Counted from the stretch's first letter, positions 35,949-44,522 are shown. The stretch: DNA of 64,000 nucleotides from an uncultured Eubacteriales bacterium (GCA_934486915.1 CAKSRC010000002.1:18173-82172); one strand, 5' to 3'. The notes: generated from the letters alone by a model not told the origin. Program-made: numbers and translations.

Positions 35949-35971
35949 TTTAATGTGAAAGGGGTATAGTT

Positions 35972-37213
35972 TTGGAAATAGTCAACAACTTTTTATATTC
36001 TATTAAAAATATTATATCTTCTTCCGGGATTTACAGTCTTACTTGGCAGAACTATGTTATGATGGCAATTGCAGGAATATTAATATATTTAGCTATCGCA
36101 AAAAAATTTGAACCTCTTCTTTTGCTTCCCATTGCTTTTGGAATGCTTTTAGTAAATCTATGCCCCGGAATCATGGCTCCTTCTCGTATTGATATGCAGC
36201 TTGTATCCCAATATATGGCCGAACACGGTGGTAATGCCGCTTCCTATCCTATTACTAATATCAACGGTCTGGATTATTACCAAATTCCTACAAACGGTGG
36301 GTTACTTTATTATCTCTATCAAGGAGTAAAGCTGGGAATTTATCCTCCACTTATATTCTTAGGTATCGGCGTTATGACCGACTTTGGTCCACTTATTGCT
36401 AATCCTAAAAGTTTTTTATTGGGTGCAGCAGCCCAACTTGGTATTTTTGTAACCTTTATAGGTGCTATACTATTAAAATTTTCACCGTCTCAAGCAGGAT
36501 CTATTTCAATAATCGGCGGTGCGGACGGACCAACGGCAATATTTGTTACGTCGAAACTGGCTCCTGAACTTTTGGGACCAATAGCTGTTGCGGCATATTC
36601 ATATATGGCGCTCGTCCCAATTATTCAGCCCCCCATAATGAGGGCCTTAACAACAAAAAAAGAACGCAGTGTAGTTATGGAGCAACTAAGACCTGTCTCA
36701 AGGTTGGAGAAATTACTTTTCCCAATAATAGTAACTATACTGTCTGCCTTAATTTTACCAGATTCAACTCCACTTATAGGTATGCTCATGCTTGGAAACA
36801 TATTTAGAGAAAGCGGCGTAGTTGAAAGAATCTCCAAAACAGCTCAAAATGAACTTATGAATATCATAACTATATTCCTTGGTGTCACAGTTGGTGCAAC
36901 TGCTATAGGCAATGTATTTTTAAATGTTCAAACGCTATCTATAATTGCCCTTGGTTTATTTGCATTTTGTGTTGGTACCGCGGGCGGTGTACTATTTGGA
37001 AAACTAATGTATAAATTTACCGGTGGTAAAGTCAACCCTTTAATAGGATCCGCGGGAGTATCGGCAGTACCTATGGCTGCAAGAGTTGCGCAAAAGGTTG
37101 GTCAAGAGGAAAACCCATCTAACTTCTTACTAATGCACGCTATGGGACCAAATGTCGCAGGAGTTATCGGTTCAGCGGTAGCTGCAGGAGTTTTAATAAG
37201 TATACTTGGATAA
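35972..37213 (+). CDS. Sodium-translocating decarboxylase beta subunit (OadB/MadB/GcdB type)
   Basis: Integral membrane subunit that couples carboxybiotin decarboxylation to Na+ export. The 413-residue protein has about nine membrane helices. Family blocks are PPLIFLGIGVMTDFGPLIANPK, ISIIGGADGPTAIF, which holds the conserved Asp, and NPLIGSAGVSAVPMAARVAQ, then LLMHAMGPNVAGVIGSAVAAG. Start: TTG at 35972 after AAAGGGG. With oadG it forms the membrane part of the pump; the decarboxylase substrate (oxaloacetate, malonyl-, methylmalonyl- or glutaconyl-CoA) cannot be told from these subunits. Confidence 0.92.
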   Translation: MEIVNNFLYSIKNIISSSGIYSLTWQNYVMMAIAGILIYLAIAKKFEPLLLLPIAFGMLLVNLCPGIMAPSRIDMQLVSQYMAEHGGNAASYPITNINGLDYYQIPTNGGLLYYLYQGVKLGIYPPLIFLGIGVMTDFGPLIANPKSFLLGAAAQLGIFVTFIGAILLKFSPSQAGSISIIGGADGPTAIFVTSKLAPELLGPIAVAAYSYMALVPIIQPPIMRALTTKKERSVVMEQLRPVSRLEKLLFPIIVTILSALILPDSTPLIGMLMLGNIFRESGVVERISKTAQNELMNIITIFLGVTVGATAIGNVFLNVQTLSIIALGLFAFCVGTAGGVLFGKLMYKFTGGKVNPLIGSAGVSAVPMAARVAQKVGQEENPSNFLLMHAMGPNVAGVIGSAVAAGVLISILG

Positions 37214-37287
37214 AAATATTTATGACCAATTAATTTAAGAGAGTTCCCTAATTATGAAAATCTATTAATTATCAAGTTATATCGAGT

Positions 37288-37330
37288 AAAAGAAGTACCA
37301 CCCACATAAAAGTAGGGTGGTATTTCTTTT
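37288..37330 (+). terminator. Terminator after oadB-like gene
   Basis: Sixteen-base arms, AAAAGAAGTACCACCC (37288-37303) and GGGTGGTATTTCTTTT (37315-37330), pair with one G-U; the 3' arm ends in T-rich sequence. Works in both directions because the 5' arm is A-rich. Confidence 0.85.
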
Positions 37331-37342
37331 ATTATAATAACA

Positions 37343-37368
37343 AACGACCGGCGTACACGTCGGTCGTT
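37343..37368 (-). terminator. Terminator at the end of the phage-like cassette
   Basis: AACGACCGGCG (37343-37353) pairs with CGTCGGTCGTT (37358-37368) around a TACA loop. On the minus strand it is followed by TGTTATTATAAT, a weak T-tract, and lies just downstream of the tail-fibre gene. Confidence 0.7.
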
Positions 37369-37406
37369 AACTAAAGGTTTTATCGAAATTGAAACTTGTT
37401 GTTTAA

Positions 37407-37895
37407 TTACCCAAAAGCAACGCAAAAATATTGCTTGCCGGATTGATTTAAATTCATAAATGGTCCTGTCGACGGCACACTTTGGCTTTGGCGAAGTGTA
37501 AGTGTGTTATCGTTTAACGACATACCGGAAGTTCCTCCATAACCTTCGCCGTAGCATACTCCCCCATTACAAATCATACAGTTGTTGGTTTTATCAAACT
37601 CCTCAAATGGAGTTCCAACCAAATAAACAATGACAAACTTAGGGACTATATCTAAGGTATGATTTTTTACTGCTTCCCCATTTCCTGCTAAAGTAATAAA
37701 GGAAATACGACTTGATTCCAGTTTAACCCTGTCAGCAGCCGAAAGGTGTACATTGGTATCTGTTGTATGAGCATTAATCGTACTGTCCAAAATCTCATTA
37801 TCACTTACAAAATCTTCTCTTTTTGGCTTATCTGTCCCCAACCAACTATTCAAATGTAAATTTTGTGTTTTATTATTTGTAGGCATTTTATTCAC
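37407..37895 (-). CDS. Tail fibre-like protein
   Basis: A 162-residue, probably truncated or minimal tail fibre. The N-terminus (NLHLNSWLGTDKPKREDFVSDNEILDSTINAH) resembles the baseplate-attachment part of XkdV-type fibres, followed by TTDTNVHLSAADRVKL, a frequent phage-fibre segment. The C-terminal half is Gly- and Asn-rich and probably the receptor-binding tip. Last gene of the cassette; no fibre chaperone or lysis gene follows, only terminators. Confidence 0.7.
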   Translation of the reverse strand: MNKMPTNNKTQNLHLNSWLGTDKPKREDFVSDNEILDSTINAHTTDTNVHLSAADRVKLESSRISFITLAGNGEAVKNHTLDIVPKFVIVYLVGTPFEEFDKTNNCMICNGGVCYGEGYGGTSGMSLNDNTLTLRQSQSVPSTGPFMNLNQSGKQYFCVAFG

Positions 37896-37899
37896 TCCC

Positions 37900-38460
37900 T
37901 TAAGTATCTATTTCATTCCATGTCAAATCTTTTTGATCAATTTGATTGAAAGTATAATCATTTTCATTTATTTTATCCCAGCTAAGGTCTCTAAAGTCGA
38001 AAGTACAGTTCAAATGTGCGGGTAAAAATGATTGAATTTCACTTATTGCATCCTTTTTTTGTTGTTCACTTTCAAAACTGTTATTACAATTAAAATCAAA
38101 ACTCATTTTGCCTTCATTTTCTATTATGTAACCATCGATACTGCATGCTTTGGCTGCTTCTTCAATCTTTATTTTCGTATAATCATTTGACGTTATTTTG
38201 TATCTATACATAAGCCTTTGTCTTCTTTCTTTTGTAGAAAGCAAAGTCTTTAAGTATCCAAATAATCCTTCTCTAAACTCTATACCATATGTTGCTGCCG
38301 TACTTATAAAGCACTCTTGTTCAGCTTCTTCAATTTCTGCCTCTAAAATTTCTAATCCCTTAGCATATGCGGAAAGTTCAGCATTCAATATAGTACCGCT
38401 TTGAAGATTATAAATTCCTAAAGGTTTAAGCTTAGATTTTAATGAAGTTAATGTGTTCAA
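37900..38460 (-). CDS. Baseplate protein, XkdU / gpI-like (DUF2313-type)
   Basis: A 186-residue protein, helical at the start (TLTSLKSKLKPLGIYNL) then mixed, ending in an Asp/Trp-rich repeat-like tail (DLSWDKINEND, KDLTWNEID). In PBSX order this place after baseplate J belongs to XkdU. I choose the TTG at 38460, eight bases after the GGGGAG inside the end of the preceding gene; a longer upstream start would overlap that gene. Role inferred from order and length. Confidence 0.65.
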   Translation of the reverse strand: MNTLTSLKSKLKPLGIYNLQSGTILNAELSAYAKGLEILEAEIEEAEQECFISTAATYGIEFREGLFGYLKTLLSTKERRQRLMYRYKITSNDYTKIKIEEAAKACSIDGYIIENEGKMSFDFNCNNSFESEQQKKDAISEIQSFLPAHLNCTFDFRDLSWDKINENDYTFNQIDQKDLTWNEIDT

Positions 38461-38468
38461 TTTTATTC

Positions 38469-39533
38469 TCAGCTCCCCTCGGCGACAGTTACAGTCCCAC
38501 TGCAAACAAGTTCATCACTATCTGCATTATAATCTGATGAACCTGAATGGAATCTATAATTCTTAACACCCTCAATATTAAATATATAACTCCCAAGTTC
38601 AGCTAAAAGATATGGTTGTCCTATTTTTAAAGAGGCTAAATAGTTATTTATTACACTTTCACATTCATCACTTATATCACTAAATTTATAACCATCCTTA
38701 GGATATAAATATACACTTACATTCTTTGATATAATATCCGGTGCTTTTACCTTAACATCTACGTTTACTTCTTTTAGTGCACTTAATTCATTATTTATAG
38801 CTTGCATCCTTGTACTGCTAAGCACTCCGCCTTTAGCTGCAACATATATATCTACAGTTCCATTTCCTCGTGCCCTTGGCACAACACTTGCTGAGTATAC
38901 ATCGTTATATTTTAATGCGCAATCCCTATAAAATGCTGCATTTGTGCCATTTGGGATATTTCTATAACTTTCAATAAGTCTTGCCCTTAGCTCATCATCA
39001 GATTCTTGATCCGACCCGCCAACAAATGCAAGCTTATTTGTAACTTCAGTAACTGCAGTCGGTGGTGTCACCATAACTGTTATAGTTTCAGCTAGAGTAT
39101 TGAATTCTGCACCCGGAGATTCTGCCTCTGCAGCTACGTCAACTGAAAGGGTATCGGCTGAAAGGGTAACAGGTTCCAAAGTAACATATCTCAATCCGTC
39201 AGCCCCGGGTGTAGCACAAACCGTGCCCGCAGGAATTGTTACATCATAATAAATTATTCTCACTCGTGAAAACGTAAGTACCCCTCTGGCTTTTGTTGCT
39301 GACTTACGAGTAATTCCTCTTTGTTGAGCATGAAGATCCAGTTGTTCTGCAGTAGCTGTCTGCGGAAACATTTGCTTTTTTAACCAATTTAAGTTTGTCA
39401 CTTCGGAAAAGATTGCACCTGCTAATACCTTTAACCTTATTCCTATATCAGAAGCATCATCTGCATCAAACCCTGCAAGAGTTTTAAACTCATTTTGCAT
39501 AGAACTTAATATTTCTTCATATGTTTTACTCAC
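38469..39533 (-). CDS. Baseplate J family protein (XkdT-like)
   Basis: Forms the baseplate wedge of contractile tails. 354 residues with the family features: LDLHAQQRGITRKSATKARG near residue 67, AGTVCATPG near 102, the Ala/Glu segment SVDVAAEAESPGAEFN near 130, and VGGSDQESDDELRARLIESYRNIPNGTNAAFYRD near 175 (given by position). Starts with GTG, overlapping the stop of the gp25-like gene by four bases, as is usual for this gene pair. Confidence 0.9.
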   Translation of the reverse strand: MSKTYEEILSSMQNEFKTLAGFDADDASDIGIRLKVLAGAIFSEVTNLNWLKKQMFPQTATAEQLDLHAQQRGITRKSATKARGVLTFSRVRIIYYDVTIPAGTVCATPGADGLRYVTLEPVTLSADTLSVDVAAEAESPGAEFNTLAETITVMVTPPTAVTEVTNKLAFVGGSDQESDDELRARLIESYRNIPNGTNAAFYRDCALKYNDVYSASVVPRARGNGTVDIYVAAKGGVLSSTRMQAINNELSALKEVNVDVKVKAPDIISKNVSVYLYPKDGYKFSDISDECESVINNYLASLKIGQPYLLAELGSYIFNIEGVKNYRFHSGSSDYNADSDELVCSGTVTVAEGS

Positions 39534-39877
39534 AATAAAATCTCCACCTCTTCTTTATTATTATTTATAGAAAGAAGCACGTTGAGTTTTAGATTTTCTG
39601 AACTATCAGTAAGTTTTATACTAATATCTTCAACCTCTATCTCCCTCATATCAGCCAGTGCCTCTTTTACCATTATAATCGCTTGATTTTTTATATCCTT
39701 GTTTGTATTTTTAAGGGTATATAAATCGCTTCCTAAATCCTTATCATATATAAAGCTGCCCTTTTTTACTGTCAATCGTATCAATACTCTTTGAAGAAGT
39801 TCTTTAATACCCGAAATTGCAATTGGTTTTCCAGTTGTTCCTAAGTAAAAATCTCCGTCTTTAAGTGCGGTATCCAT
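39530..39877 (-). CDS. Baseplate gp25-like protein (XkdS / DUF2634)
   Basis: A 115-residue wedge protein. The central GIKELLQRVLIRLTVKKGSF and DKDLGSDLYTL match the gp25/XkdS family, which nucleates the sheath. The ATG at 39877, seven bases after GGAG, is preferred to the GTG at 39883. Gene order (spike, gp25, baseplate J) supports the call. Confidence 0.85.
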   Translation of the reverse strand: MDTALKDGDFYLGTTGKPIAISGIKELLQRVLIRLTVKKGSFIYDKDLGSDLYTLKNTNKDIKNQAIIMVKEALADMREIEVEDISIKLTDSSENLKLNVLLSINNNKEEVEILL

Positions 39878-39894
39878 AAACACACTCCTTTTTG

Positions 39895-40227
39895 TTATAC
39901 TTCAACACCATTAATTAAAACTTTGCCATCGTTTTTAAGTGTAATGCTGGCTCCTCCTGAAGAATAAAGCATAAGTTCACCTGGCTTAAGGTTTTTATTA
40001 TCCATTATTACCCCGGTACATACATAGCCATTTTGTACGGGGATAATAACCGTTTTGTCTCCATCTACAGGAACATATGATATTCCTCTTGGAGCTATGT
40101 TGTAAATTTCTCTATACTCACTGCTATTTTGTACATTAACAGTTTGCGAGGTTGAATATGTAACTTCACCTTCTAGATTCTCTCTTGCATAACTGTTTGA
40201 TTTTGCAATTTTTTTAGAGATCCACAT
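39895..40227 (-). CDS. Short baseplate spike-like protein (XkdR/gpV position)
   Basis: 110 residues with an OB-like middle (NIAPRGISYVPVDGDKTVIIP) and a C-terminal Gly-rich beta segment, LMLYSSGGASITLKNDGKVLINGVEV (given by position, residues 85-110), typical of phage baseplate spikes of the gpV type. It is very short, so the spike may lack a long needle. It overlaps the hub gene by one base. Family assignment is from sequence pattern and order only. Confidence 0.68.
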   Translation of the reverse strand: MWISKKIAKSNSYARENLEGEVTYSTSQTVNVQNSSEYREIYNIAPRGISYVPVDGDKTVIIPVQNGYVCTGVIMDNKNLKPGELMLYSSGGASITLKNDGKVLINGVEV

Positions 40228-41168
40228 TACTCTTCCCCCTTCACCATAACTATTTTTGTTTTTTCTCCACTGCTGTCAAGCTGATAATTTATTTTTACAA
40301 TATTTAGATTGTCAATATCCCCTAAGATATCATCACATACCTTTATTTTTTGAGAAATTACAAACGGCACAAGTCCTATACATTCAGCGGTTATACGTTT
40401 ATATTTTCTCCTTCCTTTCTTTATAGTCTCTTCTCCCAAAGAAATCGGCGTTCTTTTATCATTTGTAAAATTTAGATATCGCTTTCTTTTAATTCCATTT
40501 ATAAGCGCACTATCATCTGCAATCCTTGTATCATAGACAGCATCCTTACCTGTTCTTATAAAGACTTCTGATATTAGGTTATAACGGCTTACATCTTCTT
40601 TTATACTGAAATAATGAATTTCATTATCTCTATTACTTAAAATTGTATTTGATTTATTATAATTTCTTGATGTTGCATCAATTATATAATCATCTATAAC
40701 TATAGGGACCGTATTTAAATAGGTACTGCAGTACTCCTTTAAAACATCCCACTCACTCATGCCCTTTGATACTGTAAATGTATTGGTAAATGCCTTATTA
40801 TCCCCTCTAAGTTCTGAAAATCCGTATTTTTTTATATGCCTATCAAAAATAATTTTGAGTGATGGATTTTGATATGTTTGAGGCAACGCCTCATTATCAA
40901 TAAGAAGAGCAGCCTTATTTCTTGCATATATTTTTAAAGCCAATCCACTGTCACTTATTTCAGTTATTTGCTCATCTATATTGCCGCTAAATATCATAAC
41001 ATCATCTAAAAAAACTTTTACATCTTTAAATTCGTCAAACCTTTTATCAATAGGAAAAACAGCCGTTAAATCGTCGGCGGGAGTGTCCTCTTCTTTATTA
41101 ATAGAAACCAGGTATGGGTCTTTAAGTTCAATGACTTTATTTTTCACAGTCTTAAATTTAAACTTCAC
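40227..41168 (-). CDS. Tail hub protein (XkdQ-like)
   Basis: A 313-residue baseplate hub of the gpD/XkdQ type. The beta-rich N-terminus carries DDLTAVFPIDKRFDEFKDVKV, followed by the bipartite hub domain (SLKIIFDRHIKKYGFSEL, SKGMSEWDVLKEYCSTYLN) near residues 105-150, and ends in a beta domain with SGEKTKIVMVKGEE. It starts with GTG and overlaps the LysM gene by four bases. Confidence 0.85.
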   Translation of the reverse strand: MKFKFKTVKNKVIELKDPYLVSINKEEDTPADDLTAVFPIDKRFDEFKDVKVFLDDVMIFSGNIDEQITEISDSGLALKIYARNKAALLIDNEALPQTYQNPSLKIIFDRHIKKYGFSELRGDNKAFTNTFTVSKGMSEWDVLKEYCSTYLNTVPIVIDDYIIDATSRNYNKSNTILSNRDNEIHYFSIKEDVSRYNLISEVFIRTGKDAVYDTRIADDSALINGIKRKRYLNFTNDKRTPISLGEETIKKGRRKYKRITAECIGLVPFVISQKIKVCDDILGDIDNLNIVKINYQLDSSGEKTKIVMVKGEE

Positions 41169-41692
41169 CTAAGCACCACCTTTTGTCCCTTTGCAAGATA
41201 ATCCGGCCTTTTTATCTCCGGATTCAAATCCATTAGACTTGATACGCTCATGTTATATTTATAAGCTATATCCCAAAGGTTTTGCCCTTCATTTGCTATA
41301 TAATATTTATTTGAAAGATCCATTATTGTATCTTGAGGTTCCTCTATTTTCTCCCAAAATTCAAATGTGTAAGTCAAACAATTTTCAGCCGCATTTCCAA
41401 GCATATTTAAATATTTAAAACTTGCCAAAAACGGTTGTGTATTTGGAAGCTTCAAATATCCCTCTTCATTGGATAAATAAAGATCTCTTAGTTCTTTGTA
41501 TTCATCTAAAAAATTATCCCCAAAAAATTCGCCTACACCCTTAACAATTCTCTTGCCACGTCCTAAATTTTGCAATAAATTTGGAGCAAATGGAATAGCA
41601 TAATCTTTTATGTTTTTTTCTTCTTCTATTGATAATTTCTTAGGGTTATTCTTCCAAACATAGTCTTTATAACTCATCTTTTCTAAATTCAT
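41165..41692 (-). CDS. LysM tail protein (XkdP-like)
   Basis: A 175-residue protein with an N-terminal gpX-like region (MSYKDYVWKNNPKKLSIEEEKNIK and a LQNLGRGKRIVKGVGEFFGD segment, by position) and a C-terminal LysM domain of about residues 128-175 (YYIANEGQNLWDIAYKYNM, then LMDLNPEIKRPDYLAKGQKVVL). In PBSX-type tails this protein sits between tape measure and hub. Here a tiny gene replaces the tape measure upstream. Confidence 0.85.
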   Translation of the reverse strand: MNLEKMSYKDYVWKNNPKKLSIEEEKNIKDYAIPFAPNLLQNLGRGKRIVKGVGEFFGDNFLDEYKELRDLYLSNEEGYLKLPNTQPFLASFKYLNMLGNAAENCLTYTFEFWEKIEEPQDTIMDLSNKYYIANEGQNLWDIAYKYNMSVSSLMDLNPEIKRPDYLAKGQKVVLR

Positions 41693-41970
41693 AACACGAC
41701 ACCTCCAAAATCGTTTTCAAATGAACTTGAATACCTTCTTGAATCTCTTTCAAAGATATCAGAAATTTGTTCCGCATCGAAGACTTCGTATTTAGGAGCA
41801 TTATTTTTATATGTATCAAAAGAAAAGTTGTTTTCTTCTGCATAAATACTTCTTTCTTGATAACTTACTTGGGACTTTATTTTAGGTATAAAAGTAATTT
41901 TTTTAGGTCTATTTTTAATTGCCGCTTTCCTATTTTTTTCAAACACTTCATTAAATATCTTCAACTGCAC
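41689..41970 (-). CDS. 93-residue protein in the tape-measure position
   Basis: Not recognised. It lies exactly between the tail chaperone and the LysM gene, where a tape measure of several hundred residues normally stands. The start is probably the GTG at 41970, five bases after AAGGAG; a GTG at 41976 overlaps the ribosome site. The protein has a basic N-terminal third (FEKNRKAAIKNRPKKITFIPK) and a more acidic end (EQISDIFERDSRRYSSSFE). No coiled coil or transmembrane run typical of tape measures is present. It may be a remnant, or a minimal tail-core protein. Confidence 0.6.
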   Translation of the reverse strand: MQLKIFNEVFEKNRKAAIKNRPKKITFIPKIKSQVSYQERSIYAEENNFSFDTYKNNAPKYEVFDAEQISDIFERDSRRYSSSFENDFGGVVL

Positions 41971-42175
41971 TTTCACTCCTTTTTATAAACTCATCCTCGT
42001 CAAAACTTAAATTGATGCCTTCCTCATCATAGACTCCCTCTTGGTCAAGAAGCATATTAATATAGCAGTAAATGTAATCTCCCTCACACATTTTTCTTGC
42101 ATCTTCTGAAGTAGGAAGGACCCCAAAATTCTTTAAAACCTCGAAACAAATTCTTTCTCTTGGAGAATTTAGTTT
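41951..42175 (-). CDS. Frameshift extension of the tail assembly chaperone (gpT-like)
   Basis: I translated the -1 frame beyond the chaperone stop codon. It stays open for 74 codons (ERICFEVLKNFGVLPTSEDA and CEGDYIYCYINMLLDQEG are included) and ends at 41951, overlapping the next gene. It has no good ribosome site of its own. A run of nine A precedes the upstream stop codon, so the extension is best read as made by -1 frameshifting, giving a fusion of about 202 residues, as in gpG/gpGT of other tailed phages. Confidence 0.7.
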   Translation of the reverse strand, partial: KLNSPRERICFEVLKNFGVLPTSEDARKMCEGDYIYCYINMLLDQEGVYDEEGINLSFDEDEFIKRSESAVEDI

Positions 42176-42558
42176 TTTTTTAGCTTATATAACATTTTAG
42201 GTGTAAGCTTATCAAAACTCAAAAACCTCTTTTGAACCTCATTATACTTATTTGCAATTCTTAAAAGTTCCTCGGGAGTAAGAACCGACAAAGCATTAAA
42301 AGCATCCTTAAAAACGCGATTGTCATTCTTATCATATACGCAAAATGATGCTAAAGCCGCATTTTCGGTTACAGATTTAGAGATTCTTTGGTCTGCCCCA
42401 TCAGCTATAAGTTTTTCTACAAGGGTCCTTGATTCACTTTCACATAAAATCGCTTCATAAACTGACATTAAATTAATGTAAAATATTCCTGATAAAAGCT
42501 CTATAGGCTCTCTTATAAACTTTCCTCCAAGAAGTTGATTTTTCAGTTTATTATTCAT
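42169..42558 (-). CDS. Tail assembly chaperone (XkdN-like)
   Basis: A 129-residue helical protein in the XkdN position, after the tube gene. It contains FIREPIELLSGIFYINLMS, a Cys-containing hinge, ALSVLTPEELLRIANKYNE, and a Lys/Leu-rich end. The last codons are CTA AAA AAA AAC TAA, a run of nine A directly before the stop. This is a slippery -1 frameshift site leading into the extension at 41951-42175. Start overlaps the tube gene by four bases. Confidence 0.8.
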   Translation of the reverse strand: MNNKLKNQLLGGKFIREPIELLSGIFYINLMSVYEAILCESESRTLVEKLIADGADQRISKSVTENAALASFCVYDKNDNRVFKDAFNALSVLTPEELLRIANKYNEVQKRFLSFDKLTPKMLYKLKKN

Positions 42559-42947
42559 TGTAAAATCTCCATCCTTTTCGCAGCTATAATTTCTACATCC
42601 TCTAAGACAGTATCATTTAAAGATGCCGATTCTTTTATGTTTGCCCATTCACACCCAGAATAGATTATTCTTCTATCCGGTTTTACTATTACAACATTAA
42701 AATTATGTAAATTAAAGAAATTTATATCCAAACAAGAGTTTCCATCGTAATACATATAAACTCTTGATAAATTTAAAATATGTTTTATCCTTCCTGATAC
42801 AGTTCCTACAGGCTCACTCTGACCAAATGCTTCAATATAGCGACTGCTTTGACTTGATTGCGCCTTATAACTTTCTACAACCGCCAATTTTTGGCCATTG
42901 ACTTCTATATATATATCTTGACTTGTTGGGAACACAACTTTAAGCAT
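42555..42947 (-). CDS. Tail tube protein (XkdM-like)
   Basis: 130 residues, the beta-rich inner tube of a contractile tail. The start VVFPTSQDIYIEVNGQKLAVVES and the middle YIEAFGQSEPVGTVSGRIKHIL fit the XkdM/DUF2001 family. Position directly after the sheath gene confirms it. Length is close to PBSX XkdM. Confidence 0.88.
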   Translation of the reverse strand: MLKVVFPTSQDIYIEVNGQKLAVVESYKAQSSQSSRYIEAFGQSEPVGTVSGRIKHILNLSRVYMYYDGNSCLDINFFNLHNFNVVIVKPDRRIIYSGCEWANIKESASLNDTVLEDVEIIAAKRMEILQ

Positions 42948-42960
42948 AATTCATTCACCT

Positions 42961-44016
42961 CTAAACCTTAATGTTGGCGGAAATTACAATTTGATTTAAT
43001 CCTTTTGATACACTAAATGACACTTCAATAATACATACAGTTTCATCAGTCGCTGATACTGATACCTTGGGTGCCTTATAGGACTCTATTACTTGGGCTT
43101 CAACGTATTCTTGAAGTTTTACAATTGTTTGTGTTTCCAAGGAATTTCTTGTTGTCAAATTATTTTTAGAACCTAAAATATTACTTTTAAGCATATTTCT
43201 AAGTCCTGGTATAACTTCATCTACTATTAAAATTGTATTTATATCTTTAAATGTAGTATCAGATACATTATCAGTTGTAGTTTTGGACGTTACAAGTCTT
43301 ATAATCTCCGATTCATTTAAAATAGTTTCCAGTGGAGTTATACCGTTTGTTATATATGTGTCTACAGTATCCTCATCTAAATTTTTAGATATACTCAATA
43401 TCCCGCTTAGAGTATTTGCATTAAACGAGTAGGTTGGATCGCTGTTTGCCGAAATCATTCCTGCTATAGCTGCAGTAACCAAACATCCTGATAACTCGTT
43501 TAAATTTTCATCTAATGGATTTTGAGCTGTCAATATCATTCTTTCGCAGTTAATACTTGATGCCCAATTTGTTACACTACTTATATTCTCATATGATCCA
43601 TAGGCTGCTATGCCCAATCTTTCTTTTTGATTTTGTGATGCGTTCAATACACTTGCCTTTAAAAGTGCATGTACATCATTGCTCGTACTGTCACAAATAA
43701 CAGTGTATACATCACTTTGACTCTCCAAGACATTAAATGCAGCTTGATAATCAGCTTCTTCACCTGTTCCTGCAGAAACCGCAACTACTTTTAGTGCCCC
43801 GTTTAAAAGAGCTATCCTGCAAAGTTCATACATATCATCATCAGTTCCAAATATTGTCTTGGCATCACTCGTTCTTGTAATAGTATAGGCCACATTTGCT
43901 TTGACACTGCTAAGTCCTACTATTCCAACAGCTTTTCCTCTTCCACTTGACCATATAATTCCCGATGTATCATAATCCGAATAAACTCCGGGCCTCTGCC
44001 TAGCAGTTATTGACAT
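42961..44016 (-). CDS. Contractile tail sheath protein (XkdK-like)
   Basis: A 351-residue sheath, shorter than PBSX XkdK. The N-terminus (ITARQRPGVYSDYDTSG) and KAVGIVGLSSVKANVAYTI are typical. The C-terminal domain has TRNSLETQTIVKLQEYVEAQ and ends VSFSVSKGLNQIVISANIKV, the usual sheath closing strand. The start overlaps the stop of the preceding gene, TAATG. The smaller size suggests a minimal sheath without extra surface domains. Confidence 0.92.
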   Translation of the reverse strand: MSITARQRPGVYSDYDTSGIIWSSGRGKAVGIVGLSSVKANVAYTITRTSDAKTIFGTDDDMYELCRIALLNGALKVVAVSAGTGEEADYQAAFNVLESQSDVYTVICDSTSNDVHALLKASVLNASQNQKERLGIAAYGSYENISSVTNWASSINCERMILTAQNPLDENLNELSGCLVTAAIAGMISANSDPTYSFNANTLSGILSISKNLDEDTVDTYITNGITPLETILNESEIIRLVTSKTTTDNVSDTTFKDINTILIVDEVIPGLRNMLKSNILGSKNNLTTRNSLETQTIVKLQEYVEAQVIESYKAPKVSVSATDETVCIIEVSFSVSKGLNQIVISANIKV

Positions 44017-44501
44017 TAAATTTCCCCCTTTACCTCAATATTACTTATCACCATTTCTTCCGGTTCATTTCCTATAAACACATTCATCTTCAAAAAGCAG
44101 TCTAAGTAATATGCATCAGAATTTTTATCAAATGCAACTTCCTTACAACTAACTTTATTGATTCTATTGAAGTTATTATCTAAAAATAAACAATCGAACA
44201 TTTTAGAAAAAATTTCAGAACATTTTTCGCCCTCTGTGGTCTTGGGAGAATAAATTCTAAGGTTAATTGTTACTATACAATTTTTCCCATAAAGTTCATT
44301 GCCATTTTCTTTGCCTAAGAAATTTCCAAATGCTCCATAAGAAGAATCAACCGACGAAACACCTATCGCTACATAAGGGTTCCTTATTGGATTTGGGTGA
44401 GGCGAGGATCTATATGAATTTATAAAATTAATGTCCTCAAGCGATGTATCTGCTGATAATTTGCTTTTTATACTCTCTACAATTTCATCAAATATTCCCA
44501 T
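44016..44501 (-). CDS. Tail terminator / tail completion-like protein
   Basis: 161 residues from the ATG at 44501 (AAGGGTGG five bases upstream). The position between the connector genes and the sheath, and segments PNPIRNPYVAIGVSSVDSSY, IVTINLRIYSPKTTEGEKCS and DCFLKMNVFIGNEPEE, fit a tail-terminator fold protein. No close family name is certain. Confidence 0.6.
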   Translation of the reverse strand: MGIFDEIVESIKSKLSADTSLEDINFINSYRSSPHPNPIRNPYVAIGVSSVDSSYGAFGNFLGKENGNELYGKNCIVTINLRIYSPKTTEGEKCSEIFSKMFDCLFLDNNFNRINKVSCKEVAFDKNSDAYYLDCFLKMNVFIGNEPEEMVISNIEVKGEI

Positions 44502-44522
44502 ATTATCCACCCTTCGTGCTTT

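Noticed and set aside
37288..37330. GGGTGGTAC-like sequence resembling a T-box element
   Set aside because: The match lies in the arm of a simple terminator after the oadB-like gene; no specifier stem or downstream aminoacyl-tRNA gene accompanies it.
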